This document shows, piece after piece, positions 32,906 through 42,264 of a stretch of DNA of 55,897 nt (positions within the stretch are counted from its first letter, which is position 1; the number at the start of each line of letters is the position of its first letter). Position numbers and translations under genes: made by a program. The DNA lies in assembly GCF_014737315.1 (NCBI RefSeq), contig NZ_JPUF01000020.1, forward strand, positions 1 to 55,897, read 5' to 3'. Under the pieces are notes generated by a model, which saw only the letters and a list, made by a program, of their open reading frames with translations, made no database searches and was not told the origin of the DNA. Source of the stretch: Treponema zioleckii (GTDB lineage: Bacteria; Spirochaetota; Spirochaetia; Treponematales; Treponemataceae).

Positions 32906-32965
32906 AAAAAAAGCCTAAAAATCAGTCAACTTTTTTTGAAAAGTGATATTTTTAGGCTTTTTTTG
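32906..32965. terminator. bidirectional terminator
   Basis: AAAAAGCCTAAAAAT pairs with ATTTTTAGGCTTTTT. It separates the convergent exported-protein gene and the ABC ATPase gene. Confidence 0.85.
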
Positions 32966-32968
32966 TTT

Positions 32969-33754
32969 TTATCCTAGCATCATTCTGTCGTTCAATTCGC
33001 CTGCGGCTCCGAATTTTGCAAGCAAATCTTCAACTTTAAGATTCTTTTTTTCTTCTCCACGGACATCGTATATAATTTCGCCTTTCATCATCATTATCAG
33101 GCGGTTGCCGTAGTGGATTGCGTGACGCATGTTGTGCGTGACCATGAACGCCGTAAGGTGGTCTTTTCGCACAAAATGGTCCGTAAGTTCCAGGACTTTC
33201 TGCGCCGTTTTTGGGTCGAGCGCGGCTGTATGTTCGTCTAGAAGCAAAAGTTCAGGTTTTTGCAGGGTTGCCATAAGCAATGTGAGAGCTTGTCTCTGCC
33301 CGCCGCTCAAAAGACCTACCTTGCTGTTCATTCGATTTTCAAGCCCAAGCTCCAAAAGTGCGAGCTTCTTTTGATACAAAGCTCGTTCTTCGTTTTTGAT
33401 TCCCCATGCAAGGGTTCGTTGTTTTCCGCGTCGGTAGGCCATCGCCAGGTTTTCTTCGATTTCCATATTTGCGGCCGTTCCCCACATTGGGTCTTGAAAA
33501 ACTCTTCCGAGATATTTTGCTCGCTTGTATTCTGGCATTTCTGTTATGTCTTTGCCATTCAGCTTTATAGTTCCGGTGTCGCAGGAATGTACGCCGGCAA
33601 TCAAGTTGAGCAACGTGGATTTTCCTGCTCCGTTACCACCGATTACGGTTACGAAATCTCCGTCTTCGAGTGTAAGGTTTATGTCAAGAAGGGCTTTTTT
33701 TTCAGTAATTGTGCCAGGATTGAAAGTTTTTGATACGTGTGAAATTTCGAGCAT
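32969..33754 (-). CDS. ABC transporter ATP-binding protein (TrpZ/YtrE-like importer)
   Basis: Powers import through the permease encoded just upstream. Numbering is from the ATG at 33754, 1 nt after the permease stop and with GAGG before it. Walker A is GGNGAGKST (39-47), the signature is LLSGGQRQA, Walker B is LLLLDEHTAALD, and the switch His is in VTHNMRHA. Residues after Walker B (EHTAALDPKTA) match the ATPases that go with the ABC_sub_bind-type importers described for tryptophan. The matching binding protein is at 37278-38240. Confidence 0.88.
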   Translation of the reverse strand: MLEISHVSKTFNPGTITEKKALLDINLTLEDGDFVTVIGGNGAGKSTLLNLIAGVHSCDTGTIKLNGKDITEMPEYKRAKYLGRVFQDPMWGTAANMEIEENLAMAYRRGKQRTLAWGIKNEERALYQKKLALLELGLENRMNSKVGLLSGGQRQALTLLMATLQKPELLLLDEHTAALDPKTAQKVLELTDHFVRKDHLTAFMVTHNMRHAIHYGNRLIMMMKGEIIYDVRGEEKKNLKVEDLLAKFGAAGELNDRMMLG

Positions 33755-33755
33755 T

Positions 33756-34679
33756 TTATTTTGCCTCCGGCATGGCTTTTCGTCGATGAGCCACATGTTT
33801 TTTTATGACAGGAATTGAGAGGGCGAGGACGACGATTACGGCCGTGAGCAATTTTAAGTCGGTTGATTTTAGGCCAAGCTGCAAAACTACCGCGATTATG
33901 ATTCTGTAGACAACGGATCCGAGAAGAACCGAAATCAGCGTAAACCAGAACGGCATTTTCTTGCCCAAAGCTCCAAAAATCACTTCTCCTAAAATTATTG
34001 AGGCAAGTCCGACCACGATGGTTCCGGTTCCCATTCCGACGTCGCCGTACCCCTGGCTTTGTGCTACAAGCGCCCCGCTCATGGCGATGAGGCCGTTTGA
34101 AATCATCAGACCGATAAGCTTCATTTTGTCAGTGTCTGCGCCCATTGCTCTTACTACGTGCTCATTGTTGCCCGTTGCGCGTAACATTGAACCGATTTCT
34201 GTTCCGCAGAACCAGTATAATGCAATCACTAAAACAATACAGAATATGATTCCGATTATTAACGTTGCGGAATTAATCGAAAGGTTGAATTTATCTTTCA
34301 AGTTTGAAACTACGGTTTTTACGCCGAGCAGAGGAATGTTTGAGCGCCCCATAATCCGAATGTTGATTGAGTAAAGTGCAATCATCGAGAGAATCCCGGC
34401 TAGAATCTCGTGGATTTTGAGTTTTGTGTGCATTAGTCCTGTGATGAGTCCTGCAATCGTTCCGACCATGAACGAGATTACAATTGCAAGAAGCGGGTTC
34501 ATTCCCTTTGAGATTAGGGTTGCGCACGTTGCGCCGCCAAGAGCGAACGAGCCGTCACAGGTCATATCTGCGATGTTGAGAATACGAAATGTAAGATAAA
34601 CGCCCAAGGTCATAATTCCCCAAAGTACGCCTTGCGCGACGGCACCATGCATGGCACCTAAAATAGCTAAGAAATTCAT
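33756..34679 (-). CDS. ABC transporter permease (BPD_transp_2 family)
   Basis: A 307-residue inner-membrane permease with about eight to nine helices of the branched-chain/tryptophan importer type. The EAA-like coupling stretch around GTEIGSMLRATGNNEHVVRAMG is typical. It probably transports a small organic solute such as an aromatic amino acid. Its ATPase follows 1 nt after the stop. A -10 box 8 nt from the ATG and no ribosome site suggest a leaderless start. Confidence 0.88.
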   Translation of the reverse strand: MNFLAILGAMHGAVAQGVLWGIMTLGVYLTFRILNIADMTCDGSFALGGATCATLISKGMNPLLAIVISFMVGTIAGLITGLMHTKLKIHEILAGILSMIALYSINIRIMGRSNIPLLGVKTVVSNLKDKFNLSINSATLIIGIIFCIVLVIALYWFCGTEIGSMLRATGNNEHVVRAMGADTDKMKLIGLMISNGLIAMSGALVAQSQGYGDVGMGTGTIVVGLASIILGEVIFGALGKKMPFWFTLISVLLGSVVYRIIIAVVLQLGLKSTDLKLLTAVIVVLALSIPVIKKHVAHRRKAMPEAK

Positions 34680-34687
34680 AGTGCAAA

Positions 34688-34693
34688 ATTATA
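34688..34693 (-). promoter_or_regulatory. -10 box of the permease-ATPase operon
   Basis: TATAAT on the minus strand, 8 nt before the ATG; the -35 is weak. Confidence 0.45.
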
Positions 34694-34804
34694 ATTTACA
34701 AAATGATGTATGAAAAGACCAAAACTGATTTTGCAGGTGGATTTTTGCAGGCGTTTTAACGGTCTCAAAATCATTTGTAAATAGAACTCCTCCGTAAAAT
34801 TCAT

Positions 34805-34810
34805 TAGAAT
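34805..34810 (+). promoter_or_regulatory. -10 box of the M18 peptidase gene
   Basis: TAGAAT, 8 nt before the ATG, with no ribosome site between. The -35 is not clear. Confidence 0.35.
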
Positions 34811-34818
34811 CATAATTT

Positions 34819-36123
34819 ATGAAAAACTATAAAAATAACTTTGCTTCGCAACTTTTGGATTTCATTCAAAAAAGTCCGAGCTGCTTCCATGTGATACAAA
34901 ATCTTGCAGAAGAGCTTTGTGCAAGAGGTTTTGAGAGGCTTGACGAGCGCGAAAAGTGGTCGCTCAAAGCCGGCGGAAAATATTTTGTTACGCGAAATGA
35001 TTCTTCCATTATCTCCTTTTCGATTCCCAGGTCTGATTTTTTGGGATTTATGATTTCTTCAAGTCACAGCGATTCTCCTTCGTTCAAGGTGAAGGAAAAT
35101 CCTGAGATGAAGGCAGCAGGATGTGTGCGGTTGAATGTTGAAAAATACGGCGGAATGCTTTTGAATCCGTGGTTTGACAGACCGCTTTCTCTTGCCGGGC
35201 GGGTGATTTTAAAAGTCTCTAATGCCGACGGAAAAATCGTTCTGGAGCAACGTCTTGTTAATTTTGATAAAAACCTCCTTATGATTCCAAACCTTGCAAT
35301 TCATATGAATCGCGAGGCTAATGACGGCCACAAAATAAACGTTCAGGGCGAAATGATGCCTGTTATGACGATGAATGATGGACTTTCCCTAAAATCTATC
35401 ATCGCCGAATCTGAAGGCATTTCCGAGTCTGAAATTATTTCTTACGATTTGTTCCTGTACGATCGCTCGGAGCCAGCTTTTTGGGGGGCTGAGAGCGAAT
35501 TTATTTCGAGCCCGAAAATTGACGACCTTGAATGTGCATATACAACGTTCAGGGGATTCCTCAATGCCGAAAACGAATCCAATTGTATAGTTCATTGCGT
35601 CTTTGACAATGAGGAAGTCGGAAGCGAGTCTCGTCAGGGGGCTGCTTCTACGTTCTTGAGTGACACGTTGAGCCGAATTAACGATTCTCTTGGCCGAACC
35701 CGTGAGGAATATCTCACTGCCCTTGCAAACAGTTTTAATGTTAGTGCGGACAACGCACATGCGGTTCACCCAAATTATATCGATAAAGCGGATCCTGTTA
35801 ACCAGCCGAAAGTTAACGGCGGAATCGTCATAAAATTCAATGCCGCACAAAAGTACACGACTGATTCTGTAAGCGCGGCATTCTTTAAAACAGTCTGCGA
35901 AAACGCACAGGTGCCTTACCAGATTTTTACGAACAATTCCAATGTTGCTGGCGGTTCGACTTTAGGAAACATAAGCAACACTCAAGTTTCCATTCCTTCC
36001 GTTGACATTGGGCTTGCTCAGTGGGCAATGCATTCACCGTATGAAAGTGCGGGCTCAAAGGACCCTGAGTTTATGTTCAAGGCAATCCGCGAATTTTATG
36101 AAAGTAGCTTTCAATTAATCTAG
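34819..36123 (+). CDS. M18-family aminopeptidase
   Basis: Cytoplasmic co-catalytic zinc aminopeptidase (434 residues), usually preferring acidic N-terminal residues. Visible ligand blocks are SSHSDSPSFKVK (His, Asp), MNDGLSL, FDNEEVGSESRQGAAS (the Glu pair), HPNYIDK and the C-terminal IGLAQWAMHSPYE (His). The family forms large dodecameric shells. It is the first of two plus-strand genes that lie inside the ABC transporter locus. Confidence 0.9.
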   Translation: MKNYKNNFASQLLDFIQKSPSCFHVIQNLAEELCARGFERLDEREKWSLKAGGKYFVTRNDSSIISFSIPRSDFLGFMISSSHSDSPSFKVKENPEMKAAGCVRLNVEKYGGMLLNPWFDRPLSLAGRVILKVSNADGKIVLEQRLVNFDKNLLMIPNLAIHMNREANDGHKINVQGEMMPVMTMNDGLSLKSIIAESEGISESEIISYDLFLYDRSEPAFWGAESEFISSPKIDDLECAYTTFRGFLNAENESNCIVHCVFDNEEVGSESRQGAASTFLSDTLSRINDSLGRTREEYLTALANSFNVSADNAHAVHPNYIDKADPVNQPKVNGGIVIKFNAAQKYTTDSVSAAFFKTVCENAQVPYQIFTNNSNVAGGSTLGNISNTQVSIPSVDIGLAQWAMHSPYESAGSKDPEFMFKAIREFYESSFQLI

Positions 36124-36130
36124 TACTTTT

Positions 36131-36190
36131 ATACTTGTCAAATTTAGTCATAATGTTAGATTATACGCATTAATGTGATTTGACAAGTAT
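36131..36190. repeat. perfect 13-bp inverted repeat
   Basis: ATACTTGTCAAAT (36131-36143) and ATTTGACAAGTAT (36178-36190), 34 nt apart. It ends the peptidase gene or is an operator for purU. A TATTTTAT follows, not a T-run. Confidence 0.7.
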
Positions 36191-36271
36191 TATTTTATAA
36201 AAATCTGACTAAACATTTGATATTTTAACTTGACTAATTACTATTCATAATTTACTCTTAGGATTATGAAT

Positions 36272-37165
36272 ATGGCAACTTATACTTTAACGGCGACTTG
36301 TCGCGATCAAAGCGGTCTTATATCGGCTATAACTTCTTGCATAGCCCAGAATGATGGAAATTTGCTCAATTTGGCGCAGCACACTTCGGTTGATTTGGGA
36401 ATGTTCTTTTGCAGAATAACGTTTGAGGCGCCTGCGATTTCTGTTTCTTCGAACGAATCTAAGGGGGGTGAGCCAGTGCGGATTTTTTCTCCCGCAAAGT
36501 TTATGGCAGAATTTTCTGAAATCGCTCAGAAATTTGATATGGAATGGAAGCTTTACGACAAGTCTGTAAAACAGCGGATGGCAGTTTTGGTGAGCAAAAC
36601 TTCGCATTGTCTTTACGAAGTTCTTTTGAAACATGCTGACGGACAGCTTGACTGCGATATTCCTGTCATTATTTCGAATCACCCTGATTTGTGTTCGATT
36701 GCGACTGAATTTCATATTCCTTTTTTTCAGATTGACACGTTAAAAGGAAAGCCTGCTTGCGAGGCCGACATTCAGGCTCTTCTTGACCAATACAAGATTG
36801 ATGTGGTTTGTATGGCTCGTTACATGCAGATTCTTTCGCCGGAGTTTACGAGACGCTGGGACAACAAAATTATAAATATTCATCACGGATTTTTGCCTGC
36901 GTTCAAAGGTGCGAAGCCTTATGATCAGGCGTGGAGAAAGGGCGTAAAGCTTATTGGCGCCACTGCTCATTTTGCGAACGAGGATTTGGATCAGGGGCCT
37001 ATAATCTATCAGGACGTTGTGCGCGTAAAAGATACGAATTCAATCCATGAATTTGTTGAAATAGGCAAGGACGTTGAAAGACGGGTTTTGGTTGAGGGCT
37101 TAAAAAAATATTTCAATCACAATATTTTTATTCACGATGGTAGGACGTTCATTATTGAACAATAA
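36272..37165 (+). CDS. purU: formyltetrahydrofolate deformylase
   Basis: Hydrolyses 10-formyltetrahydrofolate to formate and THF, balancing one-carbon units and supplying formate for purine synthesis. An N-terminal ACT domain (about 1-90, TLTATCRDQSGLISAITSCI) precedes the formyltransferase core: MARYMQILSPEFTRRW, INIHHGFLPAF (the catalytic Asn and His) and LDQGPIIYQDV (the catalytic Asp region). The 297-residue length is close to normal. AGGA lies 9 nt before this ATG. A second ATG 6 nt upstream is possible. The 13-bp inverted repeat lies 82 nt upstream. Confidence 0.93.
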   Translation: MATYTLTATCRDQSGLISAITSCIAQNDGNLLNLAQHTSVDLGMFFCRITFEAPAISVSSNESKGGEPVRIFSPAKFMAEFSEIAQKFDMEWKLYDKSVKQRMAVLVSKTSHCLYEVLLKHADGQLDCDIPVIISNHPDLCSIATEFHIPFFQIDTLKGKPACEADIQALLDQYKIDVVCMARYMQILSPEFTRRWDNKIINIHHGFLPAFKGAKPYDQAWRKGVKLIGATAHFANEDLDQGPIIYQDVVRVKDTNSIHEFVEIGKDVERRVLVEGLKKYFNHNIFIHDGRTFIIEQ

Positions 37166-37203
37166 AACTGTTGTGAAAGCTGGGATTTGCTAGGTTTTGC
37201 GGA

Positions 37204-37241
37204 TAAAAAAAATGTCATTACCGGGGTGCCCGATAATGACA
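37204..37241 (-). terminator. terminator of the ABC binding-protein gene
   Basis: On the minus strand TGTCATTATCGG pairs with CCGGTAATGACA (one bulge), then T8. Confidence 0.8.
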
Positions 37242-37277
37242 CGTAATTGCTGTTAACTGCAATTTTATTTGCAAAAA

Positions 37278-38240
37278 TTACAAATCTGCAGGAACTTCGA
37301 TACCGATTTTCTTTGCGACTTCTTCGTTAACTTTGAGTTCGCAGTTCTGAAGGTATTCGATTGGCATGTCGGCAGGTTTTGCTTCGCCTTTGATGATTTT
37401 TACGGCCTGAGTTGCAGTCTGTTTTCCGAGTTCGTAGTAGTTGATTCCGTATGTTGCGAGACCGCCATTGTTTACCATTCCGGATTCACCGCAAATTATA
37501 GGAAGTTTTGCTTCTGTTGCGACCATGGCAACGTTTGCGATTCCTGCGGCAAGCATGTTGTCTGTCGGAACGTAGAATGCGTCAACTTTGCCTACGAGAC
37601 TCTGAGTTACTTGCTGAATTTCGTTTGAGTTAGAAACCGAGCCTTCGATGTATTCGAGACCGTTTTCTTCGCAAGCTTTTTTTGCAAGGTCAATCTGGAA
37701 AACAGAGTTTGCTTCGCTTGAGCAGAAAAGGAGGCCTACGGTCTTTGCGTTTGGAGTGATTTTTTTAAGGAGTGAAATTTGAGCGGCAACTGGCGTGAGG
37801 TCACTTGTTCCGGTAACGTTTGTTTCCGGTTTTTCATTTGATTTTACAAGATTTGCTGTTAATGGGTCTGTTACAGCAGTAATAAGAATCGGAATGTCTT
37901 TTGTGAGGTTTGCGACAGCCTGTGCAGCCGGAGTTGCGATTGCAAAAATCATGTCGCACTTGTCGTTGATGAATTTGCTTGCGATTGTTACGCAGTTTGC
38001 CTGCTCATTCTGGGCGTTCTGAAAATCAATTGCGATGTTTTCGCCGTCAACATAACCTGCGGCTTTAAGACCGTCTATAAATCCGTTGCGGGCAGCGTCG
38101 AGGGCTTCGTGCTCAACAAGCTGGATGATTCCGATTTTTACCTGATTGTCAGCTTTTTTTGACGAATTCTTTTCGTTACAGCCAGACAATGCGATTGCAC
38201 AGCTCAATATTGCTGCGGCTACAAAAATGATTTTTTTCAT
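37278..38240 (-). CDS. ABC transporter substrate-binding lipoprotein (ABC_sub_bind family)
   Basis: Captures solute outside the inner membrane for the permease at 33756-34679. A classic lipoprotein signal ends LSGC (Cys20). The mature 300 residues have the type-I binding-protein fold: VKIGIIQLVEHEALDAARNG, the hinge strands, IFAIATPAAQA, ILITAVTDP, VGLLFCSSEAN and FYVPTDNML are all typical. The closest functional description for this family is tryptophan/tyrosine uptake (TrpX), so an aromatic amino acid is a fair guess. GGGGAA precedes the ATG. It is cut off from its permease by two plus-strand genes and has its own terminator. Confidence 0.9.
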   Translation of the reverse strand: MKKIIFVAAAILSCAIALSGCNEKNSSKKADNQVKIGIIQLVEHEALDAARNGFIDGLKAAGYVDGENIAIDFQNAQNEQANCVTIASKFINDKCDMIFAIATPAAQAVANLTKDIPILITAVTDPLTANLVKSNEKPETNVTGTSDLTPVAAQISLLKKITPNAKTVGLLFCSSEANSVFQIDLAKKACEENGLEYIEGSVSNSNEIQQVTQSLVGKVDAFYVPTDNMLAAGIANVAMVATEAKLPIICGESGMVNNGGLATYGINYYELGKQTATQAVKIIKGEAKPADMPIEYLQNCELKVNEEVAKKIGIEVPADL

Positions 38241-38363
38241 TTCGTTCCCCTTGAAATTAAAAATATTCTTTATTCTATAGAAAAGGAGGAAAGTAAGAAA
38301 TATAGAAAATTGAAAAATACATAATAAAAACGGTATGAATTTGATTTTTTTTGAGATTTGCTA

Positions 38364-38394
38364 TTGAAATTCACAGCGGTGTTTTTGATATAAT
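38364..38394 (+). promoter_or_regulatory. promoter of the HD hydrolase gene (predicted leaderless)
   Basis: TTGAAA (38364-38369), 19 nt, TATAAT (38389-38394). Only 6 nt remain before the ATG. Confidence 0.45.
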
Positions 38395-38400
38395 CTTTTT

Positions 38401-39480
38401 ATGGCAATTTCGAGACAACAGAAATACGAATCTATCGAAAAATATCATAAGATTTTAAGTCCTGATTATCCTGATTTTTTGGATGAGTATGTTTCGCTTT
38501 CAATTTTGCAGCGTCTGGAAGGTGTTGGGCTGCTTTGCGGAACCGATTGGACGAATCTTTATGACAACAATTTTTTTTACACGCGTCTCGACCATTCAAT
38601 AGGCACTGCTTTAGTTACATGGCATTTTACTCATGATAAAAAACAGACGTTGGCATCGCTTTTTCATGATGTGGCAACTCCTGCTTTTAGCCATGCTTCG
38701 GATTTTAGAAAAAATGATGCGCTTACCCAGCAGACTACAGAGGAGCTTACAAGCGAGATTTTGACGTTTGATTCAGACCTTGCGGAAATAAATGCGCGTT
38801 CGGGAATTAATGTTTGCGAAATTCGGGATTATCACATGTACCCGATTTGCGACAACGGGATTCCTCGTCTGTCTTCTGACCGGCTTGAATATATGTTTCC
38901 GAGTGCTATGGCGTTGTCAAAAAAACTTCCGAATCCTACTTGGACTTTGGATTCAGTAAAAGCGACTTACGAGAATATCGTTGTTTTGAAAAACGAGGAA
39001 GGAATTGACGAACTTGGTTTTGAGTCGCTTGAGGTTGCGGAAGATTATGCTAGCAAATTCAACGATGTTGCGTTGATTCTGCAAAAAAACGAAAACAAGC
39101 TTTGCTTGAATCTTATTGGTGATATTTTGAACATGGCCGTGACGAAAAATATCGCGACAGAAGCGGATTTTTACAACATGAGTGAAAAACGACTGCTGGA
39201 AGAATTCTTTGATTATTCGGTGATGAATCCGAATGACGAGTTTTCGACTCTGTTTGAAACGTTCTTAAAAATGCGGGAAATAATACGTTCCGAGACTCCG
39301 CTCAAAAATTGCTATTGCGTAAGTCTTGACGTAAAAAAACGTTACATAAATCCGCTTGTCCGAACAAAAGACGGCGCAAAAAGAGTTTCGGAAATTTCCG
39401 GGACGGCAAAGGATAAAATTGAGAATCTTTTGAATTTTAAGGATTCAAAATTCGGCTGCGTAAAACTGATTTCTTACTAG
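38401..39480 (+). CDS. HD-superfamily phosphohydrolase (dNTPase-like)
   Basis: Metal-dependent hydrolase of 359 residues. The ligand residues are R-x-DHS (FYTRLDHSIGTALVTWHF), SLFHDVATPAFSHASDF (the HD pair) and a distal Asp in LSSDRLEYMF. This pattern fits the COG1078 group, some of which hydrolyse dNTPs and others cyclic or modified nucleotides. There is no signal peptide, so it is cytoplasmic. The true substrate is unknown. A -10 6 nt upstream of the ATG suggests no 5' leader. pgi follows 102 nt later with its own ribosome site. Confidence 0.8.
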   Translation: MAISRQQKYESIEKYHKILSPDYPDFLDEYVSLSILQRLEGVGLLCGTDWTNLYDNNFFYTRLDHSIGTALVTWHFTHDKKQTLASLFHDVATPAFSHASDFRKNDALTQQTTEELTSEILTFDSDLAEINARSGINVCEIRDYHMYPICDNGIPRLSSDRLEYMFPSAMALSKKLPNPTWTLDSVKATYENIVVLKNEEGIDELGFESLEVAEDYASKFNDVALILQKNENKLCLNLIGDILNMAVTKNIATEADFYNMSEKRLLEEFFDYSVMNPNDEFSTLFETFLKMREIIRSETPLKNCYCVSLDVKKRYINPLVRTKDGAKRVSEISGTAKDKIENLLNFKDSKFGCVKLISY

Positions 39481-39581
39481 CTGAGTAGATAATAATTAAT
39501 CGTCATTTGAGAATCTGGTTCGAAACATGGCGGTTATTTACTATAAAAAAATCCAAATCGTTAATTAAAGGAGAAAAACAA

Positions 39582-41168
39582 ATGGCGATTTCTTGGGAAA
39601 ATCTTGATAAGCTTCAATCTTTTAAGAAGCTCCAGTCACTTAAAAATGCTGTTAGTCTTGTAAAAGAGCTTGGAGATGCAAATGGTGCGGAGCGCGTAAA
39701 AAAATACAACGTTCCGATGGGAGCTGGGCTTACTTACAATTATGCTGCAAAACAAGTTAACGAGCAGGTTCTTGCTGTTCTTACAAGCCTTGCGGATGAG
39801 GCTCAGCTCGTTGAGAAATACGAGGAGCTTTACAACGGTGCTGTTATTAACACTGGAGAAAAGCGCATGGTTCTTCACCAGCTTACCCGCGGTCAGCTCG
39901 GAAAAGATGTTATGGCTGACGGAGTTAACAAGCGTGAATTCTATAAAAAAGAACAACAGAGAATCGCTGAGTTTGCTGAGAAAGTTCACTCTGGAAAAAT
40001 TGTGAATGCAAACGGTGAAAAATTCACGACCGTAGTTCAGATTGGTATTGGCGGAAGCGACCTTGGTCCTCGCGCAATGTACCTTGCTCTTGAAAATTGG
40101 GCAAAAGCAAACGGTACGTTCAAAATGGACGCAAAATTCATTTCGAATGTTGACCCAGATGATGCGACTGCTGTTTTGAAATCAACAGACCTTGCTCACT
40201 CAATCTTTATTCTCGTTTCAAAATCTGGAACGACTCTTGAAACCCTTACAAATGAATCTTTCGTAAAAGATGCTCTCAAAAAAGCCGGGTTGAACCCTGC
40301 AAAACACATGATTGCCGTTACAAGCGAGACTTCTCCGCTTGCTCACAATCCTGACTATCTTGAAGCGTTCTACATGGATGACTACATTGGCGGACGATAT
40401 TCAAGCACTTCTGGCGTTGGCGGAGCTGTTCTCTCGCTTGCCTTCGGACCAAAAGTGTTCGCAGACTTCCTTGACGGTGCCGCTGAGGAAGACAAACTTT
40501 CGGCTGAGAAAAATCCTTTGAAGAATCCAGCTCTCCTTGACGCGTTGATTGGCGTTTACGAGCGAAATGTTCAGGAATATCCTTCTACGGCAGTTCTTCC
40601 GTATTCTCAGGCTCTTTCAAGATTTCCTGCGCACTTGCAGCAGCTTGATATGGAGTCGAACGGAAAGAGCGTTAACCGCTTCGGCGAGGCTATAAATTAT
40701 CCTACAGGTCCTGTAATTTTTGGTGAGCCGGGAACTAACGGTCAGCACTCATTCTATCAGCTTTTGCATCAGGGAACGGATGTTATTCCGCTTCAGTTCA
40801 TCGCTTTCCGCGAGAATCAGGCTGAAAATGACGTAGTGATTGAAGGCTCTACTTCTCAGAAAAAACTTTGCGCCAACGTTACGGCTCAGATTATGGCTTT
40901 TGCTTGCGGAAAGAAAGACGAGAATCCGAACAAGGCTTTTTCCGGCGAGAGACCTTCTAGCATTATTTATGCCGACAGGGTTACTCCAAAAGTTTTGGGT
41001 GCGCTCCTCGCTCACTACGAGAACAAAGTTATGTTCCAGGGATTCTTGTGGAACGTTAACAGTTTTGACCAGGAAGGCGTTCAGCTCGGAAAGAAACTTG
41101 CAAAGACTGTTTTGTCTGGCGAGGCTTCTGGTGCTTTGAAGGCTTATACAGAATTGTTGGGCTTGTAA
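39582..41168 (+). CDS. pgi: glucose-6-phosphate isomerase
   Basis: Interconverts glucose-6-phosphate and fructose-6-phosphate in glycolysis. AAGGAGA sits 8 nt before this ATG, so the long upstream extension is not expected. Signatures include VVQIGIGGSDLGPRAMY, ILVSKSGTTLETLTNE, GGRYSSTSGVGG, QLDMESNGKSVN and GEPGTNGQHSFYQLLHQGT, covering the catalytic Glu, His and Lys sites. The 528-residue length is in the usual range. A strong bidirectional terminator closes the gene. Confidence 0.97.
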   Translation: MAISWENLDKLQSFKKLQSLKNAVSLVKELGDANGAERVKKYNVPMGAGLTYNYAAKQVNEQVLAVLTSLADEAQLVEKYEELYNGAVINTGEKRMVLHQLTRGQLGKDVMADGVNKREFYKKEQQRIAEFAEKVHSGKIVNANGEKFTTVVQIGIGGSDLGPRAMYLALENWAKANGTFKMDAKFISNVDPDDATAVLKSTDLAHSIFILVSKSGTTLETLTNESFVKDALKKAGLNPAKHMIAVTSETSPLAHNPDYLEAFYMDDYIGGRYSSTSGVGGAVLSLAFGPKVFADFLDGAAEEDKLSAEKNPLKNPALLDALIGVYERNVQEYPSTAVLPYSQALSRFPAHLQQLDMESNGKSVNRFGEAINYPTGPVIFGEPGTNGQHSFYQLLHQGTDVIPLQFIAFRENQAENDVVIEGSTSQKKLCANVTAQIMAFACGKKDENPNKAFSGERPSSIIYADRVTPKVLGALLAHYENKVMFQGFLWNVNSFDQEGVQLGKKLAKTVLSGEASGALKAYTELLGL

Positions 41169-41173
41169 AAATC

Positions 41174-41206
41174 AAAAAGCTGGTGAACTTTCACCAGCTT
41201 TTATTT
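41174..41206. terminator. bidirectional terminator between pgi and tatD
   Basis: AAAAAGCTGGTG pairs with CACCAGCTTTTA around AACTTT, a near-perfect stem. Confidence 0.88.
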
Positions 41207-41216
41207 TGAGTGCGTC

Positions 41217-42098
41217 TTAAACGTGAAAAAGTTTTTTAATATTTTTATCGACTGTTTCGCTTAAGTTTGTTGGCGTAACTCCGCGGGCGGCTGCGACAAA
41301 ATTGTAGACGTATTCCACGAGGACAGGTGTGTTCACTTGCCCTCGGAATGGAACTGGAGTAAGGTACGGAGAGTCTGTTTCCATTAAAATTCTGTCGTCG
41401 GGAACGAATCTTAAAAGCTCGTTCATCGCGTCGAGTTTTGTTTTTTTGGCGTAAGTGACGGCTCCTCCGAACGCGATATACCAGCCCAAATCAAGAAATT
41501 TGCGGGCTTCATCTTTGCCGTATGAGTAGCAGTGGATTATTCCGTTGTGGTAGCCCATGTTTTTTAGCACGTCGAGAGTGTCTTCGAATGCATCTCGCGA
41601 GTGGATTATCACTGGTAAATCGAGTTTTTTTGCAAGTTCGAGTTGCATCTCAAAAAGTTCACGTTCTCCTTCAAACATTGCTTTGTCAAAATCTTCGGCA
41701 CATCTTCCGTCTGCACCGCTCGGATTCCAGTGGTGGTCAAGGCCGCATTCTCCGATTGCGAGAACCTTTTTTGAGTCAGAAGAATTCTTTTCGTTGAATT
41801 TTGTGATTTTGTCTTCAAGAATTTTTATCCGCTCGCCACGATTTTTAATTTCTTCTGTGTCTGGCCAGATTCCGGCGGAGTATTGAATCATATTCTGGAT
41901 TTTAGCCTGCTGTTCCGAAGTGAGTTTTTCGGAAGATTCGTCAACGTAGTTTTTTCGCTCGATTAGGTCGTCTGCTTCGGTTCCAATGTCCAAAGCAAAA
42001 AATGTGTTTCGCTCGCAAAGTTGTTCAAGTATCTGCGTGCCGTCAAGTCCGCGGTCGCGAACCAAGTGTCTAAAATGGAAATGTGTATCTGAAAACAT
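41217..42098 (-). CDS. tatD: TatD-family metal-dependent hydrolase
   Basis: A TIM-barrel, metal-binding hydrolase family with DNase activity reported for some members. Family features are FSDTHFHFRHL at the start (His pair), AIGECGLDHHW (Glu), LPVIIHSRDAFED (His), IIHCYSYG (His) and ILMETDSPYLTPVPFRG (Asp), giving all metal ligands. The 293-residue length is slightly long. A TATACT 6 nt before the ATG and no ribosome site point to a leaderless start. The role may be DNA repair or turnover of nucleic acid. Confidence 0.9.
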   Translation of the reverse strand: MFSDTHFHFRHLVRDRGLDGTQILEQLCERNTFFALDIGTEADDLIERKNYVDESSEKLTSEQQAKIQNMIQYSAGIWPDTEEIKNRGERIKILEDKITKFNEKNSSDSKKVLAIGECGLDHHWNPSGADGRCAEDFDKAMFEGERELFEMQLELAKKLDLPVIIHSRDAFEDTLDVLKNMGYHNGIIHCYSYGKDEARKFLDLGWYIAFGGAVTYAKKTKLDAMNELLRFVPDDRILMETDSPYLTPVPFRGQVNTPVLVEYVYNFVAAARGVTPTNLSETVDKNIKKLFHV

Positions 42099-42104
42099 GC
42101 GGAC

Positions 42105-42110
42105 AGTATA
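42105..42110 (-). promoter_or_regulatory. -10 box of tatD
   Basis: TATACT on the minus strand ends 6 nt before the ATG. The -35 is weak. Confidence 0.4.
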
Positions 42111-42264
42111 TCATAAAAGTCATTTTGCTTGCAGTGTTGGTGACATTCATCTTCATTTGTGATATTCTTCAAGTAATGAAACACATCGCAAAAACTCCGA
42201 ATTAGTATTTTCCTCATTTTTTACCTTTCTTTTTATTTTTCAAAAAATTTTCTAGGAGTTAATC

